Part shown: positions 1 through 9,048 of the stretch, one piece after another
Position numbering within the stretch: position 1 is the first letter of the stretch
How the letters are laid out: every line of letters starts with the position of its first letter
Assembly (NCBI GenBank): GCA_044841755.1
Contig: JAXOFM010000004.1
Span: forward strand, 310,001-374,000
From: CAZAPO01 sp044841755
GTDB taxonomy: Bacteria > Bacteroidota > Bacteroidia > Flavobacteriales > Flavobacteriaceae
Reading direction: 5' to 3'
DNA length: 64,000 nucleotides
Program-made: the position numbers and the translations under genes
The notes under the pieces: generated by a model
The model's database searches: none
Told to the model about the DNA's origin: nothing
Seen by the model: the letters and a program-made list of their open reading frames with translations, nothing else

Positions 1-912
1 ATGTTGCGGCAAGATTTCACCCTAAATCTGCTTGCAGATTTAAAAAATCAAACCTATCAGGTAGATCAAGTTGTGGTAGTAGATGCTACACCTGAAGATA
101 AAAGAGACGAATCGCTTTATAACCCTGATAATTATCCGTTTAAAGTTGTTTTTAAATGGCAAACATCTAAGGGAAGCTGTAGAGCACGAAATGAAGCTAT
201 TGATCTTTGTACAGGTGATTATATAGTTTTTGGGGACGATGATATTAGAATACGACCAGACTTTATTGAAAATCATATTAGGCTGTTACAAACGTACAAT
301 GCAGGAGCATGCAATGGTCTGGATATTATGGCAGATCATGTCGAACAAACATTAGATGATTTGGAGATTAAACTTAATAATATCGATCCAAATAGATTAA
401 AAGTGGGAGTTTCACAATCATTTAGCAATGCCAATTCATGTGTAAAAAAAGAGCATGTAACTACTTTGGTAGGGAATGATGTAAATTACGATGGCGGCTA
501 TGGTGAAGATGGTGATTTCGGGATTTCTTTAACCAAGATAGGGGTTCCAGTGCTACACAACCCATTTTCGGTAAACTTACACTTAAAGCCACCTCAGGGT
601 GGGTACCGCTTTTGGGGGAGTCAGGCTAAACTCATGGGGAAGAAGAGAAAAAAACAACCTTGGGAGTTAGATACGCCAGTAAAACTGATAAGGCCAGTTC
701 CTAGCCCAACAGTCATGTATCAGTTCTACAAACAATTTACACCAGCGCAGCGCAAAGCCTATAAGCATAAGTATTTTTTAAGATTTTTACTGAAAGGGAA
801 TAAGCTGTTAATTCCATTAAGAGTTTTAAAGTTACCATATCGATTAATGCAATACCGCAAATCTGAGTTTTACGCAAAGCAGTTAGTAGCAATAGGTAAA
901 CGAACCCAATAG
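1..912 (+). CDS. Family 2 glycosyltransferase, 5'-truncated
   Basis: Transfers a sugar from a nucleotide-sugar donor at the cytoplasmic face during polysaccharide assembly. The reading frame is open from the first base. A GT-A fold normally opens with a first beta strand (like VSVIIPTYN) before the RQDF..LL.DL..QTY helix seen here at residues 3-19, so the ATG at base 1 is probably an internal Met and the gene starts upstream of the window. A DDD metal-binding triad lies at residues 79-81, and a G-G-Y-GEDGDFG segment near 165 resembles the acceptor-side ED motif of the family. It is the first gene of a co-directional polysaccharide cluster, 3 bases from the next gene. The sugar specificity cannot be read. 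Confidence 0.85.
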   Translation: MLRQDFTLNLLADLKNQTYQVDQVVVVDATPEDKRDESLYNPDNYPFKVVFKWQTSKGSCRARNEAIDLCTGDYIVFGDDDIRIRPDFIENHIRLLQTYNAGACNGLDIMADHVEQTLDDLEIKLNNIDPNRLKVGVSQSFSNANSCVKKEHVTTLVGNDVNYDGGYGEDGDFGISLTKIGVPVLHNPFSVNLHLKPPQGGYRFWGSQAKLMGKKRKKQPWELDTPVKLIRPVPSPTVMYQFYKQFTPAQRKAYKHKYFLRFLLKGNKLLIPLRVLKLPYRLMQYRKSEFYAKQLVAIGKRTQ

Positions 913-915
913 TCT

Positions 916-1911
916 ATGAAGTTTTCTTTAATCATCTGCACTTATATGAGACCACAGCCTTTACTGCAACTGCTACAATCGGTAAATGTACAGACATTGC
1001 ATCCTAATGAGATTCTGATTGTTGATGGTTCAACTAATGACGAAACGCAACAAATCTTGAAAAAAAATGATTTTCAAGATTTGCATTACTATAAGGTTAA
1101 AGATCACGAAAGAGGCTTGACAAAACAGCGCAATTTTGGTATTCAAAAAGCAAATCTGCAAAGTGAGGTTATTTGCTTTTTAGATGATGATACCATCCTT
1201 CAAAAAGATTACTTTGAGAAGCTTATAGATACTTACAAACACTTTCCAGAAGCATTAGGAGTAGGTGGCTATATCAAAAATCAGGTGGTATGGAAAAAAG
1301 TTGACTTGAAGTCCTCGAGTAAAAAGTTTTATTACGACGGGTGGGAACGTACAGAACCATTTAGATTTAGGATACGAAGTTTTTTTGGTTTGCAGCCAGA
1401 TACACCACCATGCTTTTTACCCAACTTTTCCCATGGAAGAAGTGTTGGGTTTTTACCACCTTCGGGTAAGATATATGAGGTTGAACAGTTTATGGGAGGA
1501 GTTTCCTCATTTAAAAGAGAAGTTTTTAATACGCTTAGCTTCTCACATTACTTTGAAGGTTATGGGCTTTATGAAGATGGCGATTTCACACTGAGGTTGT
1601 CTAAAAAAGGGAAGTTATATGTAAATACGGCTGCACAACTAGAACATCATCATGACGATTCGGGGAGACCTAATAAGTTTAAATATGGTAAGATGGTAGC
1701 CAGAAATGGATGGTACGTATGGCGAGTAAAACATCCGAAGCCAGGTTTAAAGGCAAGATTAAAGTGGAACCTAACATTTATACTCTTAATGAAGCTTAGA
1801 TTTGTAAATGTATTAACAACGAAAAAACGTTACGAATCTTTTACCGAAGCAATGGGAAGATTGGCAGGATGGTTATCTTTATTAGTTAATAAACCGAAGG
1901 TTGTAACATGA
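916..1911 (+). CDS. Family 2 glycosyltransferase
   Basis: A GT-A glycosyltransferase complete from its first beta strand (FSLIICTYMRP). It has VDGST near residues 36-40 and the nucleotide-sugar/metal motif DDD at 90-92. The GLYEDGDFTLRL segment near 217-228 matches the ED acceptor/base motif. At 331 residues it is of usual size. It resembles the preceding protein in architecture and may come from an old duplication, though this needs an alignment. The stop overlaps the next start as ATGA, which suggests translational coupling. Probably adds one residue of the O-antigen or exopolysaccharide repeat. Donor and linkage are unknown. Confidence 0.9.
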   Translation: MKFSLIICTYMRPQPLLQLLQSVNVQTLHPNEILIVDGSTNDETQQILKKNDFQDLHYYKVKDHERGLTKQRNFGIQKANLQSEVICFLDDDTILQKDYFEKLIDTYKHFPEALGVGGYIKNQVVWKKVDLKSSSKKFYYDGWERTEPFRFRIRSFFGLQPDTPPCFLPNFSHGRSVGFLPPSGKIYEVEQFMGGVSSFKREVFNTLSFSHYFEGYGLYEDGDFTLRLSKKGKLYVNTAAQLEHHHDDSGRPNKFKYGKMVARNGWYVWRVKHPKPGLKARLKWNLTFILLMKLRFVNVLTTKKRYESFTEAMGRLAGWLSLLVNKPKVVT

Positions 1912-3029
1912 ACTTCCTCATTATAACACATGTTAACCATACTCAGGACGGAGGTCATTATTACGGATATGCTCCTTATATACGTGAAATGAACCTGTGG
2001 CTAAAACATGTAGATGAGGTTACCATAGTAGCGCCATTAAAAAACCGAAATATTTCTGAAATTGATGCCCATTACGAACATTCAAATTTATTGTTAAGAG
2101 ATATTCCAAGCATTCAATTTACAAGTATTGGTAAGACTTTCGTTTCGTTATTTAAGATTCCGGTGATATTATGGACACTATTTTTAGCCTGTAGAAGGGC
2201 AGACCACATTCATTTAAGATGTCCAGGGAATATAGGTTTACTTGGATGTTTCGTTCAAATATTTTTCCCTAATAAAAGCAAAGGCGCCAAGTATGCTGGT
2301 AATTGGGACCCAAAATCATTGCAACCATGGTCGTATAAGCTTCAGAAAAGGATATTGAAGAGCGAGTTTTTAACAAGGAAGATGAAAGTATTAGTGTATG
2401 GAGATTGGAAGGAAACATCAAAAAACATAGTGCCATTTTTTACAGCTTCTTATAGTGAAAATGAAAAAGAGGCTGTAAATGATAAAACACTGAACAATAA
2501 AATCAATCTTCTTTTTGTTGGAACCATGAGTTCAAATAAGCGTCCAATGCATTCGGTTAAGGTTACCCATCAATTAAAAGAAAGAGGTTATGATGTGGCT
2601 TTAGACATTTATGGAGAAGGAAAAGAAAGGTCGATTATTGAGGATTATATTAAAGATAATAACCTGAAAGGAAATGTAATTCTACATGGAAATCAAAATA
2701 AGGAAGAATTGAAAAAAGCTTATCAAAAGGCACATTTCTTGGTGTTCATGTCGAGATCAGAAGGGTGGCCAAAAGTAGTTGCAGAAGCTATGTTTTGGAA
2801 GTGTTTGCCAATAAGTACACAGGTGTCATGTGTTCCAGAAATGTTAGGATTTGGGGAAAGAGGTAGTATTGTAGTACCTGATGTTGAAGCAGTAGTTTCA
2901 GAAATTGAAAACTATATCCTAGGGAAGAATAACTACCAGGAAAAGGTAACCAAAGCTCACAATTGGTCTAGAAATTATACATTAGATAAATTTGAAAAAG
3001 AAATTAAACACATCTTGATTGAAGACTAA
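1908..3029 (+). CDS. Family 4-like glycosyltransferase
   Basis: A GT-B glycosyltransferase of 373 residues. The C-terminal nucleotide-binding half is recognisable: LLFVGTMSSNKRP starts the second Rossmann domain, and SRSEGWPKVVAEAMFWKCLPIS carries the EX7E-like pattern (SEGWP...AEAM) that binds the donor nucleotide in GT4 enzymes. The N-terminal acceptor domain is less conserved. Its start codon overlaps the stop of the upstream gene by 4 bases and its end overlaps the next gene by 11 bases, so it belongs to the same operon. Role inferred: one step in extracellular polysaccharide repeat assembly. Confidence 0.87.
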   Translation: MNFLIITHVNHTQDGGHYYGYAPYIREMNLWLKHVDEVTIVAPLKNRNISEIDAHYEHSNLLLRDIPSIQFTSIGKTFVSLFKIPVILWTLFLACRRADHIHLRCPGNIGLLGCFVQIFFPNKSKGAKYAGNWDPKSLQPWSYKLQKRILKSEFLTRKMKVLVYGDWKETSKNIVPFFTASYSENEKEAVNDKTLNNKINLLFVGTMSSNKRPMHSVKVTHQLKERGYDVALDIYGEGKERSIIEDYIKDNNLKGNVILHGNQNKEELKKAYQKAHFLVFMSRSEGWPKVVAEAMFWKCLPISTQVSCVPEMLGFGERGSIVVPDVEAVVSEIENYILGKNNYQEKVTKAHNWSRNYTLDKFEKEIKHILIED

Positions 3030-4098
3030 TGTTTTACATATTATCGACAGTCTTAAAACAGGTGGAGCAGAAACCATAGCAGTTAACACAGTTAATGCCT
3101 TAAATGACTCCAATGAAGTAAATGCTTATCTCTGTACTACTCGTGAAGAAGGAGCGCTAATAAATACTATAAATGATCATTCAAAATATATCTTTTTAAA
3201 GAAAAGAAGAACCTTTGACCAGAAGGCGTTAAAACTACTTCGAACCTTTATTAAAGAAAACAACATTGAGATCATCCATGCGCATTCTACTTCCTTTTTT
3301 ATAGCATATTTAACTAAACTAAACCTTAGAAGTGTGAAGGTGGTTTGGCATAATCATTCGGGAGCTAATGTGAAGTTACGTCAAGGAAGATTATGGATAT
3401 TAAAGAAATGTGTAAAGATATTTTCGGCAATCATTAATGTGAATGATTCGCTTAACAATTGGACGAAGAAACAATTAAAATTTTCAAACAGTTATAAACT
3501 AAACAACTTTGCGCGCCTAGATTTCAATCTTAAAGAGACACAGTTAATTGGCAATAGTAAAATTAAAATTGTGTGTGTAGCAGGATTTAGACTAGAGAAA
3601 GATCATTTAAGCCTGTTAAAGGCCTTTAAGTTAGTATTAAAGACTACACCAGATGTTTCCCTTCATTTAATTGGTAAAGATTATGATGATAATTATTCCA
3701 ATTCAATTAAATCCTTTATTAAGGACGAAGGCCTCTTTAATAAGGTGTTTTTATATGGAAACATTAAGGATGTCTTTAATGTTTTGAAGCAAGCATCGAT
3801 TGGAGTGTTATCTTCAAAATCCGAAGGACTCCCAATATCCTTATTGGAATATGGATTAGCAGAATTACCAGTTGTCGTAACAAATGTTGGAGACTGTATC
3901 AAAGTTGTAAATCACAATAAAAGTGGTTTGCTAGTTGAAAGAGAAGATGAAATTGCATTTGCCAACGCAATAAAAAAACTTCTGGATGACCCAGAAAAGG
4001 CAAAAAAAATTGGTAGAAGATTAAAACTAAATGTTGAGCAAAATTATTCTAAAGAAAAGTATATTGAAGGCCTGATATCTATCTATAAATCTCTTTAA
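3019..4098 (+). CDS. Family 4 glycosyltransferase (TTG start)
   Basis: GT-B enzyme of 359 residues that begins VLHIIDSLKTGGAETIAVN, the typical acceptor-domain loop of GT4 (GGAE). The donor-site signature SEGLPISLLEYGLAELPVV is present near residues 270-288. The chosen start is TTG at 3019: it restores the canonical N-terminal strand, and the nearby ATG at 3029 is out of frame. It overlaps the upstream gene by 11 bases and its stop shares a base with the next ATG (TAATG). Acts in the cytoplasm in repeat-unit assembly. Acceptor and sugar are unknown. Confidence 0.88.
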   Translation: MKTNVLHIIDSLKTGGAETIAVNTVNALNDSNEVNAYLCTTREEGALINTINDHSKYIFLKKRRTFDQKALKLLRTFIKENNIEIIHAHSTSFFIAYLTKLNLRSVKVVWHNHSGANVKLRQGRLWILKKCVKIFSAIINVNDSLNNWTKKQLKFSNSYKLNNFARLDFNLKETQLIGNSKIKIVCVAGFRLEKDHLSLLKAFKLVLKTTPDVSLHLIGKDYDDNYSNSIKSFIKDEGLFNKVFLYGNIKDVFNVLKQASIGVLSSKSEGLPISLLEYGLAELPVVVTNVGDCIKVVNHNKSGLLVEREDEIAFANAIKKLLDDPEKAKKIGRRLKLNVEQNYSKEKYIEGLISIYKSL

Positions 4099-5471
4099 TG
4101 AGGAAAGGACAAATAAAAAATATAGCACTGTTTTTTATACTTCTGCACATTATTTTAGCAGGAGTAGTTTATTTTATTCCTTTTGCCTCAAATTTGATAA
4201 GTCTTGTTGTTGTTGCTATAAGTATTATATATGTAGTGTTTTCTAAAAATACTGTGGTAGCAGTATTAGCAGCATCTGCATATATAGCTACTGGAGATGT
4301 TTTTTTTAGAATGACCGGAGGTTTATTCTTTTATGAGTTACATAAATATTTGTTGATTTTACTGGTCTTATTAGGCATAATATTAGATCGAGTAAGATTA
4401 AAAGGTTACGCGTATTTACTCTATATAGGTCTTTTGCTAATGAGTATTTTGTTTACCACCTATAATTATACGGATGAAGTAAGGCGAATGATTGCTTTTA
4501 ATCTTGCTGGTCCAGTTTCTCTAGGTTTTGTGGCTTTTTATTTTTACAAAAAGAAGGTTACGTTCAAGCAGTTGCAATACGTTTTGTTTACGGCTTTATT
4601 GCCTATTATTTCTTTAGTGACCTATTTGTTTTTATATGCTCCTAGTATTAAGGAATCTGTGACAGGAACTGCTTCTAATTTTGCTACTTCTGGTGGTTTT
4701 GGTCCAAATCAGGTTGCCACCATTTTAGGAGTTGGTATATTTATTCTTTTTTCAAGGTTGTTGATTAATAAATTCAGAGGTATCCAATCAATAATTGAAT
4801 TGGTATTACTCGGATTTATTTTGTTTAGAGGGTTGGTGACATTCTCCAGAGGAGGAGTTATTACTGCTATGGCAGCAATTTTATTACTGGTAGTTGTATT
4901 AGCCTTAAGAGGTAGTACTAAATTTAAACCTAAGATATACAAGACCATTTTCTTCGGAATTATATTAGGACTGGGAGTTTGGTTTTTTGCAGTAGAAAGA
5001 ACTTCGGGATTGCTCGATAATAGATATGCTAATGAAAATGCTTTTGGTGAAAAGAAAGAAGACATTTCAACAGGTAGAAGTGAACTATTTATGACCGAGC
5101 TTGAAGCTTTTCTGGAGAACCCAGTATTTGGAATTGGAGTTGGAAAAAACAGGCAATTTAGATTTGAAAGAACTGGTCGTTTAGCTGCTACACATAATGA
5201 AATTAGTCGTTTATTAGCTGAGCATGGGTTGTTTGGGATATTAGCATTTATAATTTTACTAATAGTTCCTTTCCTTCTCCGAATGGAAAACACACGAAAT
5301 ATTTACTTCTATTCTTTTCTGGTATTTTGGCTGTTAACGATCAATCACTCTGCAATGAGAATTGCATTTCCTTCTTTTATTTACGGATTATGCCTTTTAG
5401 ACGTTAACTTTCAAAAGAAAAAAAACTTAAACTCAAATGCTACTATACATAGGGAACAAATTAGTGTCTAA
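4098..5471 (+). CDS. O-antigen polymerase/ligase-like membrane protein
   Basis: A 457-residue polytopic inner membrane protein with about ten to twelve hydrophobic segments. A larger extramembrane loop lies around residues 305-345, where TGRSELF..ELEAFLENPVFGIGVGKNR and the following THNEISRLLAEHG give the Wzy_C/WaaL O-antigen ligase signature (the NP.FGIG and HNE..R....G motifs). The family joins or polymerises undecaprenyl-linked glycans on the periplasmic side. Polymerase and ligase cannot be told apart from sequence, but the position among glycosyltransferases favours a Wzy-type polymerase of this locus. Confidence 0.8.
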   Translation: MRKGQIKNIALFFILLHIILAGVVYFIPFASNLISLVVVAISIIYVVFSKNTVVAVLAASAYIATGDVFFRMTGGLFFYELHKYLLILLVLLGIILDRVRLKGYAYLLYIGLLLMSILFTTYNYTDEVRRMIAFNLAGPVSLGFVAFYFYKKKVTFKQLQYVLFTALLPIISLVTYLFLYAPSIKESVTGTASNFATSGGFGPNQVATILGVGIFILFSRLLINKFRGIQSIIELVLLGFILFRGLVTFSRGGVITAMAAILLLVVVLALRGSTKFKPKIYKTIFFGIILGLGVWFFAVERTSGLLDNRYANENAFGEKKEDISTGRSELFMTELEAFLENPVFGIGVGKNRQFRFERTGRLAATHNEISRLLAEHGLFGILAFIILLIVPFLLRMENTRNIYFYSFLVFWLLTINHSAMRIAFPSFIYGLCLLDVNFQKKKNLNSNATIHREQISV

Positions 5472-6444
5472 AGAAAGGAATGCTAGTGGTATTGATACTT
5501 TAAGTGCCTTGTTAAGACAAGAAGGCTATACTGTAAGAGCAGTTTCTTCCTATAGTATAAAATTGTTTAGACTTGTTTCAATGATGTGGAATGTGCTCTG
5601 GTTTAGCAGAAAAATAAGTTACGTTCTAATAGATACATATAGTACAAAAAATTTTTATTATGCTTACGTAGTTAGTAGGTTGTGTTTTTTATTGAACTTA
5701 AAGTATGTGCCAATTTTAAGAGGAGGAAATTTGTCATATAGATTAGACAACTCTCCCAAAATGGCTAAGGCTATTTTTAGTAATTCCTATAAAAATGTGT
5801 CACCATCAAATTATCTTAAATCTGAATTTGACAAAAGAGGTTTTTCAGCAACATATATTCCAAATGTGATTGAAATAAAGAATTATAAGTTTTTAGAGCG
5901 GGGAATTTCTACTCCAAGATTGTTATATGTACGAGCGTTTGCAGGTATTTATAATCCAGAAATGGCTATTAAGGTTTTAAATGAACTGTCAAAAACTTAT
6001 ACTGATGCATCTTTATGTATGATTGGACCAGTAAAAGATGAATCGTTTGAAAGATGTAAAGCTTTGGTTAAAAGGTTAAATCTTGAAGATAAAGTTGAAT
6101 TTACAGGAAAGCTTTCTAAATCAGCATGGCATAAAAAAGCTGAAGAATTCAACATTTTTGTAAATACCACAAACATAGACAATACACCAGTTAGTGTAAT
6201 GGAAGCGATGGCATTAGGATTGCCAGTAGTTTCGACCAACGTTGGAGGCGTACCATATTTGATTAATAATAACGAAACAGGTTTATTGGTTGATAAAGGA
6301 GATGTAAAGCAAATGGTAGAGGCGATTAATTTACTAACCATTGACAATGAGTTGAAATCCAAGTTAGTGAAAAACGCAAGAAACCAAGTTGAAAAATTTG
6401 ATTGGGAAGTTGTGCGTTATCAATGGAAAAAGTTATTGCAATAG
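5437..6444 (+). CDS. Family 4 glycosyltransferase
   Basis: GT-B glycosyltransferase of 335 residues, slightly short for GT4 because its N-terminal domain is compact (MLLYIGNKLVSKERNASG). The C-terminal donor site is classical: PVSVMEAMALGLPVVSTNVGG, followed by GLLVDKGD. The start lies 35 bases inside the upstream membrane-protein gene. This long overlap keeps the N-terminal strand YIGNKL, and no later Met would do so. Last glycosyltransferase before the initiating enzyme. Function inferred as cytoplasmic repeat-unit assembly. Confidence 0.87.
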   Translation: MLLYIGNKLVSKERNASGIDTLSALLRQEGYTVRAVSSYSIKLFRLVSMMWNVLWFSRKISYVLIDTYSTKNFYYAYVVSRLCFLLNLKYVPILRGGNLSYRLDNSPKMAKAIFSNSYKNVSPSNYLKSEFDKRGFSATYIPNVIEIKNYKFLERGISTPRLLYVRAFAGIYNPEMAIKVLNELSKTYTDASLCMIGPVKDESFERCKALVKRLNLEDKVEFTGKLSKSAWHKKAEEFNIFVNTTNIDNTPVSVMEAMALGLPVVSTNVGGVPYLINNNETGLLVDKGDVKQMVEAINLLTIDNELKSKLVKNARNQVEKFDWEVVRYQWKKLLQ

Positions 6445-6501
6445 TATAACTCAAAGCATATTATTACTTGTATCTTTACAAGGTCAATTGCAATTATACC
6501 A

Positions 6502-7884
6502 ATGAACAAGAAAATACATTTCGAAATATCAGAGCGAAAGGTACTTTTACGAGTATTTGATATCTTTTCTGTATTTGTAGGCCTTTATTTTATTGGTTAT
6601 TGGTTTGAGTTCGATTATTTCACAGTTACCAAAGAGCACTGGGTGTGGATGGTTGTTCTAGGACTTTATTTATCTGTGTTTGGAACTATCTTTGAGTTAT
6701 ATGATCTTAAGCAATCCAGCAAGCTAGATAGTACATTTAGAAACATAATTTTGACTGTTTCTTTAACAGTACTGTTCTATTTGCTTACTCCTATAGTTAC
6801 TCCAGTTTTACCGCTTCAACGTATTCAGATAGTGTACTTTTACTTGGCTATAATTGCCGCAATTTTTCTATGGAGAGTAGCATACACAACTTTTATTGTT
6901 TCTCCAAGGTTTTATAAACGAGTATTGGTTTTAGGAGAAATAAACAATGTTGAAAACTTAGTTAAAGTATTTAGTGTAGCTGATCCAAACTATAAAATAG
7001 TAGGATTTATCAATAACAATAATGAGGAATCAGTAAAGTTTAAGGGATTAAAAGAATACAAAATTGATGAACTTCAGGAGGTAATAAAACGTGAGGGTAT
7101 CTCAGAAATTGTAGTGGCAATTAACGATTCAGATAGGATTACTTCAGAGGTTTATAATAAACTAACCTATTTGCTGGATAGAGGTTTTACTATAAGAGAA
7201 TACACGCAGGTTTTTGAAGAAATAACTAAGAGAGTACCAGTACAATATGTTGGTAAAGATTTTTATAAATACTTCCCATTTAGCAGAAGTAACCAAAATA
7301 GATTGTACAGATTGTATCACCGTGTTATGGATATTATCTTTTCTATAATTGGAATTATTCTGGGGATTTGTTTTTTGCCGTTAATTCTTCTTGGAAATTT
7401 ATTAGGAAACAGAGGAAGGTTAATTTATGTTCAGACAAGAGTTGGGAAGCATGGGAAACCATTTAAGATTTATAAATATAGAACCATGTATCCAAATGCT
7501 GAGAACAGCGGTGCAAAATGGGCTAAGGTCAACGACAATAGAGTGACTCCTTTTGGACGATTTTTGAGAAGGTCCCGATTAGATGAGTTTCCTCAGTTCA
7601 TTAATATTTTAAAAGGAGACATGAGTGTAATTGGTCCACGCCCTGAACGTCCTGTTTTTGTTGAAGAACTTTCTAGAATTATACCTTTCTACGACACAAG
7701 ACATGCTGTTAAACCAGGTCTTTCTGGTTGGGCACAAGTTAATAGTCGTTATGGATCTTCAGTTGAGGACTCATTGATAAAACTACAATACGATTTATAT
7801 TATATTAAACACAGAAGTTTCTTTTTAGATGTAAATATTGTGGTAAAAACCCTTAATACAATGTTGTATTATAGAGGACAATAA
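6502..7884 (+). CDS. Undecaprenyl-phosphate glycosylphosphotransferase (WcaJ/WbaP-like)
   Basis: Initiates repeat-unit synthesis by moving a sugar-1-phosphate from a nucleotide sugar to undecaprenyl phosphate in the inner membrane. The 460 residues show four N-terminal membrane segments, a Rossmann-like middle domain (RVLVLGEINNVENLV near residue 140), and a C-terminal bacterial sugar transferase domain. That domain has one hydrophobic helix near 280, then KPFKIYKYRTM, DEFPQFINILKGDMS, IGPRPERP and KPGLSGWAQVNSRYG. This is the full length for polyisoprenyl-phosphate hexose-1-phosphate transferases. It ends the cluster. Its stop abuts the stop of the convergent next gene with no spacer. Confidence 0.93.
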   Translation: MNKKIHFEISERKVLLRVFDIFSVFVGLYFIGYWFEFDYFTVTKEHWVWMVVLGLYLSVFGTIFELYDLKQSSKLDSTFRNIILTVSLTVLFYLLTPIVTPVLPLQRIQIVYFYLAIIAAIFLWRVAYTTFIVSPRFYKRVLVLGEINNVENLVKVFSVADPNYKIVGFINNNNEESVKFKGLKEYKIDELQEVIKREGISEIVVAINDSDRITSEVYNKLTYLLDRGFTIREYTQVFEEITKRVPVQYVGKDFYKYFPFSRSNQNRLYRLYHRVMDIIFSIIGIILGICFLPLILLGNLLGNRGRLIYVQTRVGKHGKPFKIYKYRTMYPNAENSGAKWAKVNDNRVTPFGRFLRRSRLDEFPQFINILKGDMSVIGPRPERPVFVEELSRIIPFYDTRHAVKPGLSGWAQVNSRYGSSVEDSLIKLQYDLYYIKHRSFFLDVNIVVKTLNTMLYYRGQ

Positions 7885-9048
7885 TTATCCTTTCTGAAAA
7901 CACTTGATTAGGTAAGTGTACCTAACGATAAGAGCAAGTAATAACGGAATTAATCCAATGGCGAATACTTGCACTCCAATAGTCCAATGCAGCGTCATTA
8001 AGCATAACATAATAACTAAGAATTTAAGGTACTTAATAAACCATTGATTCCTTTTAGATAGTTGTCTGATAATAAAAAGGTTTAAAGGGAATGCCCAGAG
8101 TAAATTATAATTATTGGCAGTTGCTGTATGATCTGTAGCAAACCATAACAGTAATATAAATACACCGATAACTCCAGTTAAAATAAATAGAGAAGTATCA
8201 ATCCACTTGGTACGAACATTATTTTTAAAATCGCGATATGTGATATATAGAATTAGAAAGCTAATAATTCCGAATATTATTAGCGGACTAAAAAGGAAAC
8301 TGCTTGATTTGGCCTTTTCAACTTCTTCATATAATACTCTAGTAGTTTTAACCAATGGCTCACCAGATTGTTTGAAGGTTGCTTTATCAAAAAAGCGATA
8401 AATGAATTTTGGAAGAAACATGTGTTCCTCAGCCGTTGCTTGTCTGTCAATAACAGCTCCTAAAGCAACGTCAATGCCTAAACTTCCCCAAGAATTTAAT
8501 TCTAAATGTTCATGGATTAGTTTTCTGAAAGTTTTAGGTTGAAACTCATCAGGATTTGCAAATACTAGTTTATTGTTATTGGTTTCCTGCAAGACATCCT
8601 TTAACTTAGTAGCACAATTATCAAAGAAAAAATCATATAAGTAATACTGATTTTCAGGTTTGGCATTATTCAATAAATAATCAAAAAGCTGCTGTTTTTG
8701 TGGATGTGATAGATTTAGAATTTGCTCAACTACAGTTCTGTTTTGAGCCATATAGAATTCAAAAAAATCAGAATAAGAATTTGTTGCTAACCTATATTTC
8801 AATTTTCCTTGCGCAAACTTTAAATAGAAGTTTGAAGTGGTAAAATCGTACGAACCATAATTAAAAACAGTATCAATTCTGTTTTGTCTATCTCTAACTC
8901 TAAAAGCGCTATGTCCAAAAGAATCCACTAAATAAGTTCCTGGACCAATAGTTAAGGCACTAATTTCTGCGTCGCTAGAAAGCTGAATATTTTGAGCTTG
9001 TAAAATTGAAACCAGTAATAATAAAAGGGAAGTTAACTTTAGTCTCAT
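7885..9048 (-). CDS. DUF4105 (Lnb N-terminal-like) membrane protein
   Basis: A 387-residue exported protein with a signal peptide (hydrophobic residues 4-18, ending LQAQ). It has a periplasmic domain with the DUF4105 hallmarks: GPGTYLVDSFGHSAFRV, a FNYGSYDF segment, and FFFDNCATKLKD near residue 145. Five or more membrane helices fill residues 245-385. The N-terminal fold is related to a papain-like domain also found in Lnb-type proteins, so a peptidase or amidase role with Cys/His is possible but unproven. It follows the PorV-like gene with a one-base overlap and is surely cotranscribed with it. Confidence 0.8.
   Translation of the reverse strand: MRLKLTSLLLLLVSILQAQNIQLSSDAEISALTIGPGTYLVDSFGHSAFRVRDRQNRIDTVFNYGSYDFTTSNFYLKFAQGKLKYRLATNSYSDFFEFYMAQNRTVVEQILNLSHPQKQQLFDYLLNNAKPENQYYLYDFFFDNCATKLKDVLQETNNNKLVFANPDEFQPKTFRKLIHEHLELNSWGSLGIDVALGAVIDRQATAEEHMFLPKFIYRFFDKATFKQSGEPLVKTTRVLYEEVEKAKSSSFLFSPLIIFGIISFLILYITYRDFKNNVRTKWIDTSLFILTGVIGVFILLLWFATDHTATANNYNLLWAFPLNLFIIRQLSKRNQWFIKYLKFLVIMLCLMTLHWTIGVQVFAIGLIPLLLALIVRYTYLIKCFQKG

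Noticed and set aside
4709..5293. Minus-strand open frame of 194 codons opposite the O-antigen polymerase gene
   Set aside because: It is a complement shadow of a hydrophobic coding region, with low-complexity Ser/Asn/Ile composition, no promoter and no recognisable domain.
6467..6482. CTTGTA / TACAAG inverted repeat before the glycosylphosphotransferase
   Set aside because: Six-base arms over a TATCTTTA box in AT-rich DNA are too weak to call an operator.
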